47,500 bases of DNA, taken from NCBI GenBank assembly GCA_009746045.1, contig RPFO01000003.1, positions 1,049,969-1,097,468 on the forward strand, written 5' to 3'. A model generated the notes under the pieces. That model searched no databases, was not told the origin of the DNA, and saw only the letters and a program-made list of their open reading frames with translations. The translations under genes were made by a program, and so were the position numbers. Below, one piece after another: positions 14,901 through 25,921 of this stretch. Source of the stretch: Mesostigma viride (taxonomy: Eukaryota > Streptophyta > Mesostigmatophyceae > Mesostigmatales > Mesostigmataceae). Numbering within the stretch: position 1 is the stretch's first letter; the number at the start of each line of letters is the position of its first letter.

Positions 14901-15899
14901 GCATTGCCATACAAGAAGAAGCTCTCGATCCTAGGTATAGACTACCTCGGGTATCATCATCGTAATTGCTAGCATCGAGATCATTCATACCTACCGACGA
15001 TGGCCAGCTTCAAAAGAAAAATGTCGACCAACAGACAGGACCTATCGCCGGGAACCCTCAAGGCAATAAGGGCGAGACAGGCTTTCACCGTTAAGTAAAG
15101 TTGTCCACATCGTGCTAAGGAATTTGTGCTAATCTATGAGTACCTATATGGACACTTTGTCGCATTTTTTACATGGCAAATAAGCGATGTATGTGTCATG
15201 TAGGCTGCCATTGGTGCATGCATGCATGGGCCAGCAATGATGGTCAGAGGTACATTGTGCCTATGAGATAACCATCGATTTGTTGATCAGCAAGTGATTC
15301 ATTACGTGAGACAACAATATGTTTGGGGGCTAAGCTTCTTACATTGGTCACATGGTCCGCCATAATTGTTTTCTTATGTGTTTAAGGTTAGGGCTCTGTT
15401 CATGACTGAACGTCATGAACGCGCTCTATTCATGACATTGATTAATTGATTTTAATTAGTCTCATGTCCATGTTGGGGGACCGGGATCTCTGAATTCCCC
15501 AAAGAAGATATAGTGGAAGTCCCCCAAGACGTCAATATCCGTCAAGACGTCAATAACTACATGTATGTCCAGAGCTCAGCTAGTAGTCTAAAATATGGGC
15601 CTCGAGCTAATCTTGCACGCAAGCAATGCCTATCATCAAGGATGAATTAATGCCTATCAACAAGGAGACAATCATGCTTGTTAAATTTCCTAGGACCCAC
15701 AACTGGGGGGTCGTAGTCTTTGACAATGTCCGCCTGGGCAACGCTACTAATCCTACATATCCGAGGTCCCATGTATGAATAAGAGGGGTTGAGCGGATGA
15801 CGCCAACAGTGTCTGTGCTCTGCATGTCAGCTAAAATCATATCGCGGAGACAAACATATGGCGGTATGTCCAATGTTGGCCACTGCGTCGCCTAACAGG
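14901..15899. other. CACTA interior, nothing recognised
   Basis: About 1 kb of low-GC DNA. Short direct repeats AAGACGTCAATA occur at 15525-15560. No gene can be supported. Confidence 0.3.
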
Positions 15900-15936
15900 T
15901 TCTTACATGGTCGGCAAGGGCCTGACCATGTAAGAA
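15900..15936. repeat. 13-bp stem inverted repeat
   Basis: TTCTTACATGGTC and its exact complement are separated by an 11-nt loop. The role is unknown. Confidence 0.8.
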
Positions 15937-16014
15937 GATATCTCCCTGGCTGGCCAGTCCACAAGGAACCAGCACAGACCTCATCTGAATCAACCTGATT
16001 AATTAACTAACTAC

Positions 16015-16145
16015 TTAATTCATTTATTAAACTCATGCCCCCATTAGGGAGTCAAGGAGCATTAGCTAACCCCGATTAATTAATTAATTAATTAATTAAA
16101 CACGTGCTCCTGTTGGGGAGTCACGGAGCACCGAAGTGCTTTTAA
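16015..16145 (-). mobile_element. Two LINE family B 3' ends in tandem (antisense)
   Basis: Read on the minus strand, GTGCTCCGTGACTCCCCAAC with its AGGAGCAC partner and an (ATTA)n tail (16076-16129) is followed by a second, more diverged unit (GCTCCTTGACTCCCTAATGG, 16035-16060) with its own A+T-rich tail. Both match the 3' end at 30337-30380. Confidence 0.7.
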
Positions 16146-16374
16146 TCCCTGTGTGTGCACAACAGGAGAAAGGGCAGAGACCCCCAGTCTCCTTCATGCC
16201 TAAGGCATGCCACAGCTGCATTCGGGAACGCTAGCTAAACGGACACGCTAACGATCCGGCAATCTGTGGGTGCAATAAGACCCATGTGAGCATGGCATAA
16301 CACTAGGAGCGTGGGCAAGTAATCTCATCATAGCCAGGACGTAGCATGGCTGTACTAGGACTATACCCCGATCA
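16146..16374. other. Nothing recognised before the GGAT array
   Basis: No feature. The last bases ATACCCCGATCAATGG faintly resemble the family B sequence beside its CCAT seed, read antisense. Confidence 0.3.
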
Positions 16375-16740
16375 ATGGATGGATGGATGGATGGATGGAT
16401 GGATGGATGGATGGATGGATGGATGGATGGATGGATGGATGGATGGATGGATGGATGGATGGATGGATGGATGGATGGATGGATGGATGGATGGATGGAT
16501 GGATGGATGGATGGATGGATGGATGGATGGATGGATGGATGGATGGATGGATGGATGGATGGATGGATGGATGGATGGATGGATGGATGGATGGATGGAT
16601 GGATGGATGGATGGATGGATGGATGGATGGATGGATGGATGGATGGATGGATGGATGGATGGATGGATGGATGGATGGATGGATGGATGGATGGATGGAT
16701 GGATGGATGGATGGATGGATGGATGGATGGATGGATGGAT
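16375..16740. repeat. (GGAT)n array, left part
   Basis: About 91 perfect tetranucleotide units. It continues in the same orientation on the far side of the LINE (21878-23030), so the LINE interrupts one array of about 1.5 kb. The Trp-Met-Asp-Gly frames are repeat artefacts. Confidence 0.97.
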
Positions 16741-16867
16741 TAAAAATTAAATTAAATTATAACATGCCTCCGTGGGGAGGTCATGTAGCACATATTTCAT
16801 GATGGATGGGGTGGAGGGAGCCGCGTGATCGAACTATCCTAACTCTATCTAGAAAAGCCTAACTACA

Positions 16868-19800
16868 CTACTCATCAAAACGCCTCCTCCGCTTGGGGGG
16901 AGGTGGCTTGCCCACAGGGTCGGGCGTGTGTGCCTTGACAATCTTCTTCCACCGCTCCTTGTCCTGCATGGCAGTCCAAAGACGGGAGAGAGAGTGGATG
17001 CGGTACTCAAACTGGGCTGGGACCACTAGGTCGTCCAGCAACATCTGGGTATAGGTCATGGCATGTTTCCCTACCTTTTTAGGAATGTTCTTGGGGCCAG
17101 GCCAGGTCAAAATGTGCCGCCCCGGTTGGCCGAGCCGCTGGGGACCGGCCAGACCAAGGGCGGTGTCGACCTGGCTGGTGCGAGCAAGATGTCCTACAAA
17201 TGCTATCCTACGCTGTCTAATCTCGTCCGAAATACGCGGCATACCGTGATACAAAGACTCTAAGGACCTACGCTGAGAAAACCCGACATTCAGGACCTGT
17301 CGGAGCATCCGGGTTACCGTGCCGTCTAGCTTGGCTGCCAGTGTTGCCGTGAGTGTCCATGCCTCGGCGCCATACGTGAGCACCGTGAGGACGAGGACCT
17401 TGAAGAGCATGCGCTTGCGGTGCTCGCCCAGGCCCTTGGAGCGCCAGTAGGTGTTGAGCGAACGGAGCTTGGCCCAGGAAAGGCCGATGCGGGTGTCCAC
17501 ATCGTCGGCAGTGTCCGGGAGCCAACTCCCCAACAGCTTGAAGCGGTCGCGGAGTGGGACCTCCGTCCCGTCTAGCAGGCGCGGCAGCGGTGGGCGGCTG
17601 GAGGCCCCAATCACCATCGCCTCAGTTTTGACACTAATCTCCAACCCCACCGCCCTCGCCTCCAGGCCCAGACAGTCCAGCCAGGTCTGAATGTGCTCGG
17701 GGCGCGCGATGAGGGTGGTGTCGTCCGCGTAAATCAGGTCAGCCAGGCGGTAACCCGTGCTAACCCCGCCGTGCCCACGCTCGTTAAGGATGTCCAAGCC
17801 TGGCTCGAACCCCTTAAGAGCAGTAAAGCGCGCACGTGCCTGGCGCATGACGTGGTCCACGACAATAATGAACAGGTATGGAGACAGGACACAACCTTGC
17901 CACACCCCGTGGTGAAGGGGGAATGGTGGGGTGGTGCCTTCCGCAGTCCGCACTACTGCCTGTGAGCCCTCATACAGTCGGCGAATGGCAGCAATAAACG
18001 CTGGTGGCACGCGGTCCAGAGCTAGGATGGCCCAAAGAGCCTCCCAGAGGACCGTGTCAAAGGCCTTGATATAGTCAACAAAAATGAGGACCAGCGGCAA
18101 ACTGTCAGGGGGAAGGCGACGCACCTCCTCCATCAACCGGCGCGCGACAAACACAGCCATGACAGTGTTACGACCACTACGGAAACCCATCTGAGACTCA
18201 CCCAGGTGTGGGTCCAGCGCGGCGCGGAGCCTGTGCAGCATCATGCGCATGAAGACCTTCAGCGCGGCGCTCTGGAGGCAGACACCCCGGTAGTTACCGG
18301 GGTCAGCAGCAGAGCCCTTCTTGTACAGCATGACGCGGATGGCCGTCTGCCACTCAGCAGGCGGAGGCTCGTCAGAGAGCAGGACACGGTTGCAGAACGC
18401 CAGCAGAAGATCCCTAACCGCCAGATCAGGGGTCTTCAGCAGCTCAGCAGAAAGGTGGTCGGCCCCGACCGCCGCATCGTACCGCAGGCGAGCAAGGGCG
18501 CCGTCCAATTCCTCCAAAGTGAAGGGGTGGACGACGTCGTTGGTGGCAAGGCAGCCCTCCTTCAAGGCGGGGACTTGGTAGTCCGCGGCCGAGGAGGGGG
18601 CGCTGGCGGCGGCGGGGGTCCGGCGACCCCGAGGCGGGCGGCCGTCTCGGGGTGAAGCGGCGGGGGGGGGCGCGAGCCCCACCGGTCAAGGAAACATTGT
18701 GGGCCAACCAGCGGTCAAGGCTTACCGGCGCCGTGCCGTCCCCCGTGTGCTCCACCGGGGTGCGCTGCCGCCGGCCGCCGAGCCGGTCGAGGTGGTACCA
18801 CATGTCCTTGCCCTGGTTGCGAGCCTGGCAGGCCTTGGCATCCGCGATGCACTGGGCCGCCTCCGCGTCCTGAGCATGCTCGTAGGCCTCCACAAGGGCG
18901 GCCTTGAGCAATGGTTTCTGCAGCGGGTCCCGGTTACGCTTGAGGCGGTGCCGGGCGGCCAAGACCTTGGGGTCCTGGCGGTAGAGCGGGCCGGGGCGGC
19001 GGCGGGGCATGACCGGCAGGTGCCGGGCCGCCAGCAACGGGGCACGGGCCGCAAAGCCCGCAAAAATGGCTGCGTTGGGGGCACCCTTGTCCAGCTCGTC
19101 GACGTCCGCCCGGGCGTCCAGTGCCGACAGGTACTTCCGTCGGCACCAGTTCCGCTCGTGCTCGGCGTCCGTCCAGTCCTCAGGATCTCCCTTGACCGGA
19201 CGTAGAGCAGACCAGTCAGGGCGGACCACTGGGGCGCGGCGCGCGGGGACGTGGAACCGGAGCCGAAGGGTCGCGCGCACCAACCGGTGGTCAGAGCACA
19301 CCGTGGGCGTGTCAAACACTCGGGTGTCCAGAACCGAGGTACACCTGGGCTGCCGTACCACCACGTAGTCCAGACAGGCCTGACGGCCGTTAGGGCCACG
19401 AAAAGTGACCAAGTCCTGGGAGGGACGTTGGAAGTGGCAGTTGACAGCAACCATCCCGCTATCCCGCAAAAAGGCAGAAAACAGGGGAGTGTTGTCATTA
19501 GCAGCAGTGTCAGCAGGCGCAAAGCGACTGCCAGCAGTACCCACGGGGAGCGTGGCATTGGCGTCTAGCAGCATAACCAAAAAGTGGCGGGCCGGGGTGG
19601 CCCCCTCAAGGCTATGCAAGTCCTCGAAGAACTTCTGGCGTTCCAACGCAGGTAGACCACTATGGGGTGCGTAGCCCACCCCCACCGTGAGGTGGTGTTT
19701 AGACCGCCCCTCGACGGAGGTGAAGTGTGCTACCATAAGGCGTGGCGTTAGAAACTTAAGCGTGCTGAGGCTAGCAACTGCCAGCGGCGAACACAAAAGA

Positions 19801-20336
19801 CCAACACCACCTTGGCCAGACGTACCGCTGCCAGCGAAGAAAAACCGCCAGCCACCCGCCAAGCGATCAGTGCTCACCATGCCAAGTGGCACCGTGCGGC
19901 GGTGTTCCTGGACGCCTAATATAGACACACGATGCTCAATGCAGAATGCGACTAGCTCCTCTACCCGGCAGCTATGGTCGTCATCTAGCAATGTGCGGGT
20001 GTTAAAAGTGGCAAGGGCCAAGGATGCCTGCTGGCCCACCAGGGGAGGACGACGATGGGTGATGGGGGTGGATGCGGCGGGGGGTGGAGGTGGGGGTGAA
20101 ACGGAGGGGGGAAGGGAAGCGGTAGAAATAGTGCTTTTCATCGCATTTATTTTGTCCTGCAAGCGTAGGATGCGAGCCTGCCGCCTGCTCTGGGTATTCG
20201 GGGATGCTTGCGCAACGCAGAGGCGTAGGAAATCTAGCATGCGTTGGGTGTTGCTAATCTTGCTGCTGAGAGCTGTCGTTCTAGCCCGAGATACCGGCAC
20301 CACCATGTGTCTCAGTCGACTGTTAGGTCGATGCAT
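16868..20336 (-). CDS. LINE ORF2: AP endonuclease + reverse transcriptase (one frameshift)
   Basis: The N-terminal half (20336 to about 18670) has the APE-type endonuclease motifs ATFNTRTLL, ILGVQEHRR, GVGYAPHSG, LLDANATLP, LDYVVV and SDHRLV, so the nicking active site looks complete. The C-terminal half (about 18670-16868) has the reverse transcriptase motifs NYRGVCL, QMGFRSGRNT, FVDYIKAFDTV (motif A), WQGCVLSP (motif B) and LIYADDTTLI (catalytic YADD). A thumb-like region follows (TYGAEAWTLT, RRIAFVGHLAR) and a Lys/Arg-rich end. The two halves are in different frames and meet at a run of nine C (minus strand, 18662-18670). A run of eight would give one frame of about 1156 codons. This may be a real mutation or an assembly error. 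The protein would carry out target-primed reverse transcription in the nucleus. Confidence 0.85.
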
Positions 20337-20410
20337 GGGGGTGGAACGGGACTGTTTAGAGGCTGTCCCCGAAGCCTGTTAGCCGCGAGCCGACGAGGAA
20401 GGTTGTCTAC

Positions 20411-21595
20411 CTACTGTCTACCAACAGAGGCAGCACCCTTCTGGCTAGACACCTGACGAGACTCCGCTCCGGGGGTGTTAATCTGAACACCTTTAATCTG
20501 CTTTCCATCAAAGAATGCGGCAAAGCAGCCATCCGGAAGCAGACGCATCTTAACGCGCTTACCCGGTGCCTGGTGCTTCCGAGCCTCCAGGACTGCAGGG
20601 CTGTCCCACACCGCGCTCCTCGCCTTCAGTTGGGCCGGCGTGTAGTCCTCGTCGATGCTGAAGTCGTTAGGCTGGAGGAGACGACGTGCTCCCAGCACGA
20701 GGCGTTTGTCATGCATGGAGGCCATGGTGACGACGACCAGGCCCAGTGGGCCGGGCAGCCGAATGGCTCGTTCAATGCTAACACGGTTCTGGAGCTGCAG
20801 CTTCCCCAGAAACGCCGGGCCTCGCAGCGCCTCGGTAAGTGAGTGGGCTGTCTCCTGGGCCTCGCCTTTCTGGAATTTCTTGATTACCATATTGCGTTGG
20901 CGTTGCTGCATTGCATTCTGGGTGACCGCAGCGGTAGCGGCAGACTTGGCCGCCTGTTGAACAATGGTGGTCAGCTGCTTGCCGGTAACGTCGGCAAACG
21001 TGGTTGTTTTGGCGGGGGCTGCCAGGGCTTTCTTCAGCTCCAGCAATTGTGCTGTTGCAGCTGCAGACGCCTCCGTCAGGACCTTGATTTCGCCCTGCAC
21101 GGTCGTAAAAGACTGTGCGAGGTCCTGCAGTTGCCCGGTAATATCGGACGCGGGGGCTGTCCCGGCGATGGCTGTCGCCGGCAGCTCGACAAGCGTAGGG
21201 CAGCACGAAATAAGACAGGCAAGCTGACGCTGGTCCGCCTCCCAATCACGCCACTCATCCGAAAAAGCTTCCAATATCATGCCTGTGTAAGGGTGGCGAA
21301 TCGGGGCTTCGTGGTCGCTGCGGAGCTTCAGCACGTTGAATACGGCGGCGTCGTTGTAGGCGAGAAGGGTAGCGAGGTTGGCCAGGCTCAAACGCTGTTC
21401 GGGAATGTAGAATGCTGAGGGGATGGCTTCCGGCAAGGAGGTTTCAGTATCTATCGGAGTTGCTTCCGAAGTCTTGGGCCGCTTTTGAGCGGCGTTCTCG
21501 GCGGCGACATGGCTGTCGTTGGCGATTTTGTTTGCAGCAAGCTGGGCATCAGTAGACTCGGCGACAGAAGCTGAAGGCGATGCGGGGGCCTCCAT
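20411..21595 (-). CDS. LINE ORF1 protein, putative RNA-binding
   Basis: A 394-residue intact frame with an ATG start at 21595. It opens with a low-complexity acidic/Ala-rich region. A likely coiled coil lies around residues 150-195 (heptad-like Leu/Ile/Val with Gln, Glu, Ala), followed by a basic segment (QRQRNMVIKKF) and a C-terminal domain with NDFSIDEDYTPAQLKARSAV. That last motif resembles the LDDDLTLAQQQRRRELW motif in family A and the relic near 35.9 kb, and the layout recalls L1-type ORF1 proteins (coiled coil, RNA-binding core, C-terminal domain). By that analogy it would bind LINE RNA. No zinc knuckle is seen. Confidence 0.75.
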   Translation of the reverse strand: MEAPASPSASVAESTDAQLAANKIANDSHVAAENAAQKRPKTSEATPIDTETSLPEAIPSAFYIPEQRLSLANLATLLAYNDAAVFNVLKLRSDHEAPIRHPYTGMILEAFSDEWRDWEADQRQLACLISCCPTLVELPATAIAGTAPASDITGQLQDLAQSFTTVQGEIKVLTEASAAATAQLLELKKALAAPAKTTTFADVTGKQLTTIVQQAAKSAATAAVTQNAMQQRQRNMVIKKFQKGEAQETAHSLTEALRGPAFLGKLQLQNRVSIERAIRLPGPLGLVVVTMASMHDKRLVLGARRLLQPNDFSIDEDYTPAQLKARSAVWDSPAVLEARKHQAPGKRVKMRLLPDGCFAAFFDGKQIKGVQINTPGAESRQVSSQKGAASVGRQ

Positions 21596-21877
21596 ATCTA
21601 CGTTTAATCACTCCTAGACGATGGCAGGGGGCGCAGGTACACGGCTCACGGGCGTGGTGCCGCCATAACGTGCAGAAAAATAGCGATATCTGCTGGGCAG
21701 GCCGCTGGCGATAACTTGCGAAATCCTGGGCGATGGCGGCCAAAAATTAGATCAGCGTGTTCGTCATCAAAAAGCGAGTCTGTTGGAATTTACCCGACCA
21801 AATTTCATGCCCGGAGTCAAAAGTTATGAGCATTCTCGGCAGCCATAGCTCGGCACACCGTAGAGATAGAACAGTTA

Positions 21878-23030
21878 GGATGGATGGATGGATGGATGGA
21901 TGGATGGATGGATGGATGGATGGATGGATGGATGGATGGATGGATGGATGGATGGATGGATGGATGGATGGATGGATGGATGGATGGATGGATGGATGGA
22001 TGGATGGATGGATGGATGGATGGATGGATGGATGGATGGATGGATGGATGGATGGATGGATGGATGGATGGATGGATGGATGGATGGATGGATGGATGGA
22101 TGGATGGATGGATGGATGGATGGATGGATGGATGGATGGATGGATGGATGGATGGATGGATGGATGGATGGATGGATGGATGGATGGATGGATGGATGGA
22201 TGGATGGATGGATGGATGGATGGATGGATGGATGGATGGATGGATGGATGGATGGATGGATGGATGGATGGATGGATGGATGGATGGATGGATGGATGGA
22301 TGGATGGATGGATGGATGGATGGATGGATGGATGGATGGATGGATGGATGGATGGATGGATGGATGGATGGATGGATGGATGGATGGATGGATGGATGGA
22401 TGGATGGATGGATGGATGGATGGATGGATGGATGGATGGATGGATGGATGGATGGATGGATGGATGGATGGATGGATGGATGGATGGATGGATGGATGGA
22501 TGGATGGATGGATGGATGGATGGATGGATGGATGGATGGATGGATGGATGGATGGATGGATGGATGGATGGATGGATGGATGGATGGATGGATGGATGGA
22601 TGGATGGATGGATGGATGGATGGATGGATGGATGGATGGATGGATGGATGGATGGATGGATGGATGGATGGATGGATGGATGGATGGATGGATGGATGGA
22701 TGGATGGATGGATGGATGGATGGATGGATGGATGGATGGATGGATGGATGGATGGATGGATGGATGGATGGATGGATGGATGGATGGATGGATGGATGGA
22801 TGGATGGATGGATGGATGGATGGATGGATGGATGGATGGATGGATGGATGGATGGATGGATGGATGGATGGATGGATGGATGGATGGATGGATGGATGGA
22901 TGGATGGATGGATGGATGGATGGATGGATGGATGGATGGATGGATGGATGGATGGATGGATGGATGGATGGATGGATGGATGGATGGATGGATGGATGGA
23001 TGGATGGATGGATGGATGGATGGATGGATG
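21878..23030. repeat. (GGAT)n array, right part
   Basis: About 288 essentially perfect units over 1153 bp. It abuts the 5' end of the LINE. The long open frames in both directions (MDGW, HPSI) carry no gene. Confidence 0.97.
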
Positions 23031-23385
23031 TCAGGCTTGTCTTACATGATGCAGTGGAACTTTGGTGCTGGAGGGTTAATTGTGGCCCGGTCTGGTTTAG
23101 CTTCAGTGCTCTCATGGCGGCCTTCATTTGTAATTATTTGAATGCATGCCCATTGGGCCATGCATAGTGTATATTTTTTACGCATGCACGCCCATTATGT
23201 ATCGCTGGGTCCATCCCATCAATGCTTGTTTATTGCCAGGTCTGGTGTAAGTAAGTTAGTACTTGCGTGTCATGCGCATGGGCATGTTTAGAGTACTATG
23301 CTAATCTCTTTAGAAACATAATTACACGGAAGTTACAAATCTCATCTGCATCATGCCCCAAGACACTACATTAAAGAATCAAATA
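23031..23385. other. Nothing recognised
   Basis: Low-GC stretch between the GGAT array and a truncated LINE. No coding signal. Confidence 0.3.
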
Positions 23386-23665
23386 AAATTATAACATGCC
23401 TCCGTTGGGAGATCATGCAGCACATGCATATTCCTTGCTGAATGGGTAGAGGTGGGTCAAGCCGCGACATCGAAATAAGCTAACTCTAAGCTATCTAGTC
23501 TACAAAATCCTCACTACACTTCTCCCCAAAGCGCCCCTTCCGCTTTGGGGGAGGGGGCTTACCCACATGGGCTGGCGTGTGAGCCGGGACATTGGTCTTC
23601 CACCTCTTCTTGTTCTGCATAGGAACAGAGAGCGAAGAAATGCGGTGTGGGGACCCCTTCTCGTG
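23386..23665 (-). mobile_element. Truncated RTE-like LINE 3' end
   Basis: On the minus strand it encodes HRISSLSVPMQNKKRWK and GKPPPPKRKGRFGE, matching the last 45 residues of the intact ORF2 (YRIHSLSRLWTAMQDKERWK, GKPPPPKRRRRFDE). The 3' UTR with stem-loop (23395-23416) and TATAATTTTATTTGATTC follow. No target duplication was found. Confidence 0.8.
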
Positions 23666-23744
23666 GTAATGCGTTACATGTACTCCCCACCGGGCTTTGC
23701 TCTTCATGGGTTCATAAAGACAACAATTATTCAGTAAGAATTTA

Positions 23745-23835
23745 ATAAATTAGGAACATATATCCGTTGGGAGTCACTGTTACACATATACCTGAAAAGG
23801 GGCATATGATTTTAAATACATTCTGAGCTACAACC
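23745..23835 (-). mobile_element. Family A 3' end (antisense fragment)
   Basis: The complement reads AGAATGTATTTAAAATCATATG, CCCCTTTTCAGG, the stem-loop core CTCCCAACGGAT and CCTAATTTATTAA. This is a diverged copy of the family A terminus at 28969-29040 and 41330-41402. Confidence 0.75.
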
Positions 23836-23896
23836 TGCACGTGCATGGGTTTAGTTAACTGGCACCTATACTAGAGGCCTGACATGGGGTGGAGCT

Positions 23897-24025
23897 TCAG
23901 TGCTTCCCCGCCTTCTCCTTCTCCCACACTGGGTGCTCCGCGTCCTTCTTCTCCGGCCCTGCCCATGGGTGCACCGGCCCCGCCTCCTCCTTCTCCTCAC
24001 GGGACGATTCGCGCTCCACGCATGG
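23897..24025 (-). CDS. Possible terminal exon, Lys/Glu-rich (unknown)
   Basis: A 43-codon stretch opens after a CTGCAG acceptor and ends with TGA. It reads PCVERESSREEKEEAG, GPEKKDAEHPVWEKEKAGKH. Charged composition and high GC compared with the surroundings suggest coding. A further possible exon ends at a GTACGC donor near 24318 (VSHGDSNGAGMQPGVNASK). The link to the gene at 24811-25921 is not established, because that gene has its own stop and poly(A) signal. Confidence 0.3.
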   Translation of the reverse strand, partial: PCVERESSREEKEEAGPVHPWAGPEKKDAEHPVWEKEKAGKH

Positions 24026-24651
24026 CTGCAGCATCAGTTAGCACGGGCAAGACATAGCAGTAACCGCGCTATGGCTGTTCTAGCACCAGCCTAGCAGACT
24101 GCCATGATCACTCAGCAAACCCACGACAGCTAAACCCTTGGCTGTCACAACCAGTCCATGCATCATTAAGTATGGGTACAGGGAAAGCTTCCCGCATATC
24201 CATGGCCATATGGATGGCAGCAACACAACGACTTGCCCCCTAGCCCCCCGTGCACACACAAAAACGTGGGTCGTGGCTTCCACGCCCCATCCGCCATGCA
24301 TGACAGCGCGTACCTTACTCGCATTCACACCGGGCTGCATCCCAGCGCCGTTGCTGTCCCCATGTGACACGTCGGCTGATTAAGCAGATACACAGCAGAG
24401 TCTGATGTAAACCGCTAAACCCCAAACCCATGCAGACCACAGTCAAGGACGCGTGCATGTCAAGCCATGCCAATTGTGAACCGTACAGCAATTTACTTTT
24501 CAAGCCTGAAGAGGTGGATAGCAGATACTAGCCTGGAAGAGGTTACAGGGGCACATGTCCATTAGCGAGCGGAACAACACAGCATACACCCTACAAGCGT
24601 ACCGCACAATGTCCTCCTGCAATTGTCTGCAGATCTCCCAATGCCGCAGAC

Positions 24652-24740
24652 ATCTCCACTGCTCTCATGGCGATTGCAAATGCTTCATGCCGCTGACATC
24701 TCCACTGCTCTCATGGCGATTGCAAATGCTTGATGCCGCA
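24652..24740 (+). repeat. 45-bp direct duplication
   Basis: CATCTCCACTGCTCTCATGG with CGATTGCAAATGCTT(C/G)ATGCCGC occurs twice in tandem just downstream (minus strand) of the spliced gene, within its presumed 3' region. Confidence 0.85.
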
Positions 24741-24747
24741 CCTCTGC

Positions 24748-24752
24748 TTACA
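24748..24752 (-). terminator. TGTAA polyadenylation signal
   Basis: TGTAA on the minus strand, 58 bases past the TGA at 24811, fits the 3' end of the gene at 24811-25921. Confidence 0.5.
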
Positions 24753-24810
24753 GCAGAAAAGCTTCCTCCGGGCGAGGCACCTGACTGGAACCAACACCCA
24801 TTCCTTGGCT

Positions 24811-25921
24811 TCACAACGTGGCCATGACAGCATCGTGAATCTGCTTCGCCAACGCCCACACTTCAGGACCCGCGCCCTGCACCGCCATGGCCACAGGCTG
24901 CACCGCTGCAATCGATGCAGCATTCACTGCCTGCGCCGCACCATGTACTGCATGCACGAAAGCCAATCCTGGCTCGGTTATCATGGTCTTGCCCGATTCC
25001 TGCTGCTTCTTCTTCTTCGATGCGGTCATGCGCACTTTATACCCCTTCCTCTCCAAGCACGCCTTCAGCACCTGGCTCGTGCGGTGCTGAATATGCTTCT
25101 GAAGGCGCGCCTTCTAAACACGAAATGTTGGCAATGTATGATTCCCAAACGGCATGATAGGCACATAATCAGTCCCATTAATTGCTTTGCGGCAGTCAAT
25201 GCACCAGAACACCTGTTGAAAAAAGAAGGTTATGCACGCTAGCGATTACCCGCGGCAAGAAGCAATCAACACGCCTCGCTAACAACTGCAACCACAATGT
25301 AATTCATGACGGGCCACTCACCGCTACCCTGCTCTCCTGCTTCAATGTCTCCCCATTCTCAAGGCCTCCATTGTAAACCTCTCCGTCTTCACCATCGTCA
25401 TCGTCTTCCTCTTCCTCCACTCCGACGTATCCGTGTTTCCTTTTCCTAAGATACCTAGGGTTGTTCAAGTCGTATGTGCGGCGTTGGCACACTTCCAACA
25501 AAATTTTGGCCGCCTCTACCCATTACCATTTATTCGTACTATCATAACATATCCAGGCGTTTGAAAAATCATTCCCTCGTTCGAACTTCTACCCCTGGGC
25601 GTCCATGACGAGGCAGTCACGACGGGACGCAGATGCACAAAAATAAAACAAGGCGACATCCCTTCAATCATTGACCAAAAAACAGAATACGCGCAGAACT
25701 TGGATTTCAACACCACGCACCCATTACCAGCGAGCACGGCTGGCCTGCAACCGCCATCATTTCATAACCAGAAGCCAGGGCCCACACTCCATCCCGTTAC
25801 CTCATCTTCCACGCACGGCTTCCGCTGCTTCCCTCTGCTCTTTCGCATTCTCCGCCAGCAACCTCGCCTTCTCCTCGTCCAACAATCCACTAAGAATAAA
25901 ATCCCCTCTATTGGACGCCAT
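24811..25921 (-). pseudogene. Three-exon gene inside the CACTA element, in-frame TAG
   Basis: Exon 1 is 25817-25921 (ATG, 35 codons, MASNRGDFILSGLLDEEKAR..., donor GTGCGT). Exon 2 is 25322-25513 (64 codons, AAKILLEVCQRRTYDLNNP, then a Glu/Asp run, donor GTGAGT). Exon 3 is 24811-25212 (acceptor CAACAG, starts VFWCIDCRKAINGTDYVPIM, TGA stop). All junctions are phase 0, giving about 232 residues. One TAG interrupts exon 3 (25114-25116), and the frame continues openly on both sides. The protein has a charged N-terminus predicted to be helical, a CxxC pair and a short poly-Lys stretch. I do not recognise the family. It could be a captured host gene or a CACTA-encoded accessory gene. The exon 2 acceptor lacks a good pyrimidine tract and is the weakest part of the model. 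Confidence 0.5.

Larger units (their letters stand above)
16741..21877 (-). mobile_element. Near-intact RTE-like LINE inserted in a (GGAT)n array
   Basis: 5.1 kb on the minus strand, made up of a 5' UTR (21596-21877), ORF1 (20411-21595), a 74-bp spacer, ORF2 with AP endonuclease and reverse transcriptase, and a 125-bp 3' UTR ending in a stem-loop (16763-16785) and TTTAATTTAATTTTTA. GGAT repeats abut both ends. Other copies of the same 3' end (5510, 23386, 40467) are not followed by ATCC repeats, so the array was the target and is not the tail. The RTE-like label rests on the ATFNTRTL and GVQEHR endonuclease motifs and the absence of an RNase H domain. No phylogeny could be run. Confidence 0.88.

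Noticed and set aside
15900-15936. Hairpin considered as an intrinsic transcription terminator
   Set aside because: No T-run follows, and such terminators are not expected in nuclear algal DNA.
16375-16740. GGAT array considered as the LINE's own 3' tail
   Set aside because: The same repeat also flanks the LINE's 5' end, and truncated relatives lack ATCC tails.
21757-23167. Long open frames with MDGW or HPSI repeats (also 16.35-16.8 kb and 29.6-30.36 kb)
   Set aside because: They are readings of the tetranucleotide arrays, open in many phases on both strands.
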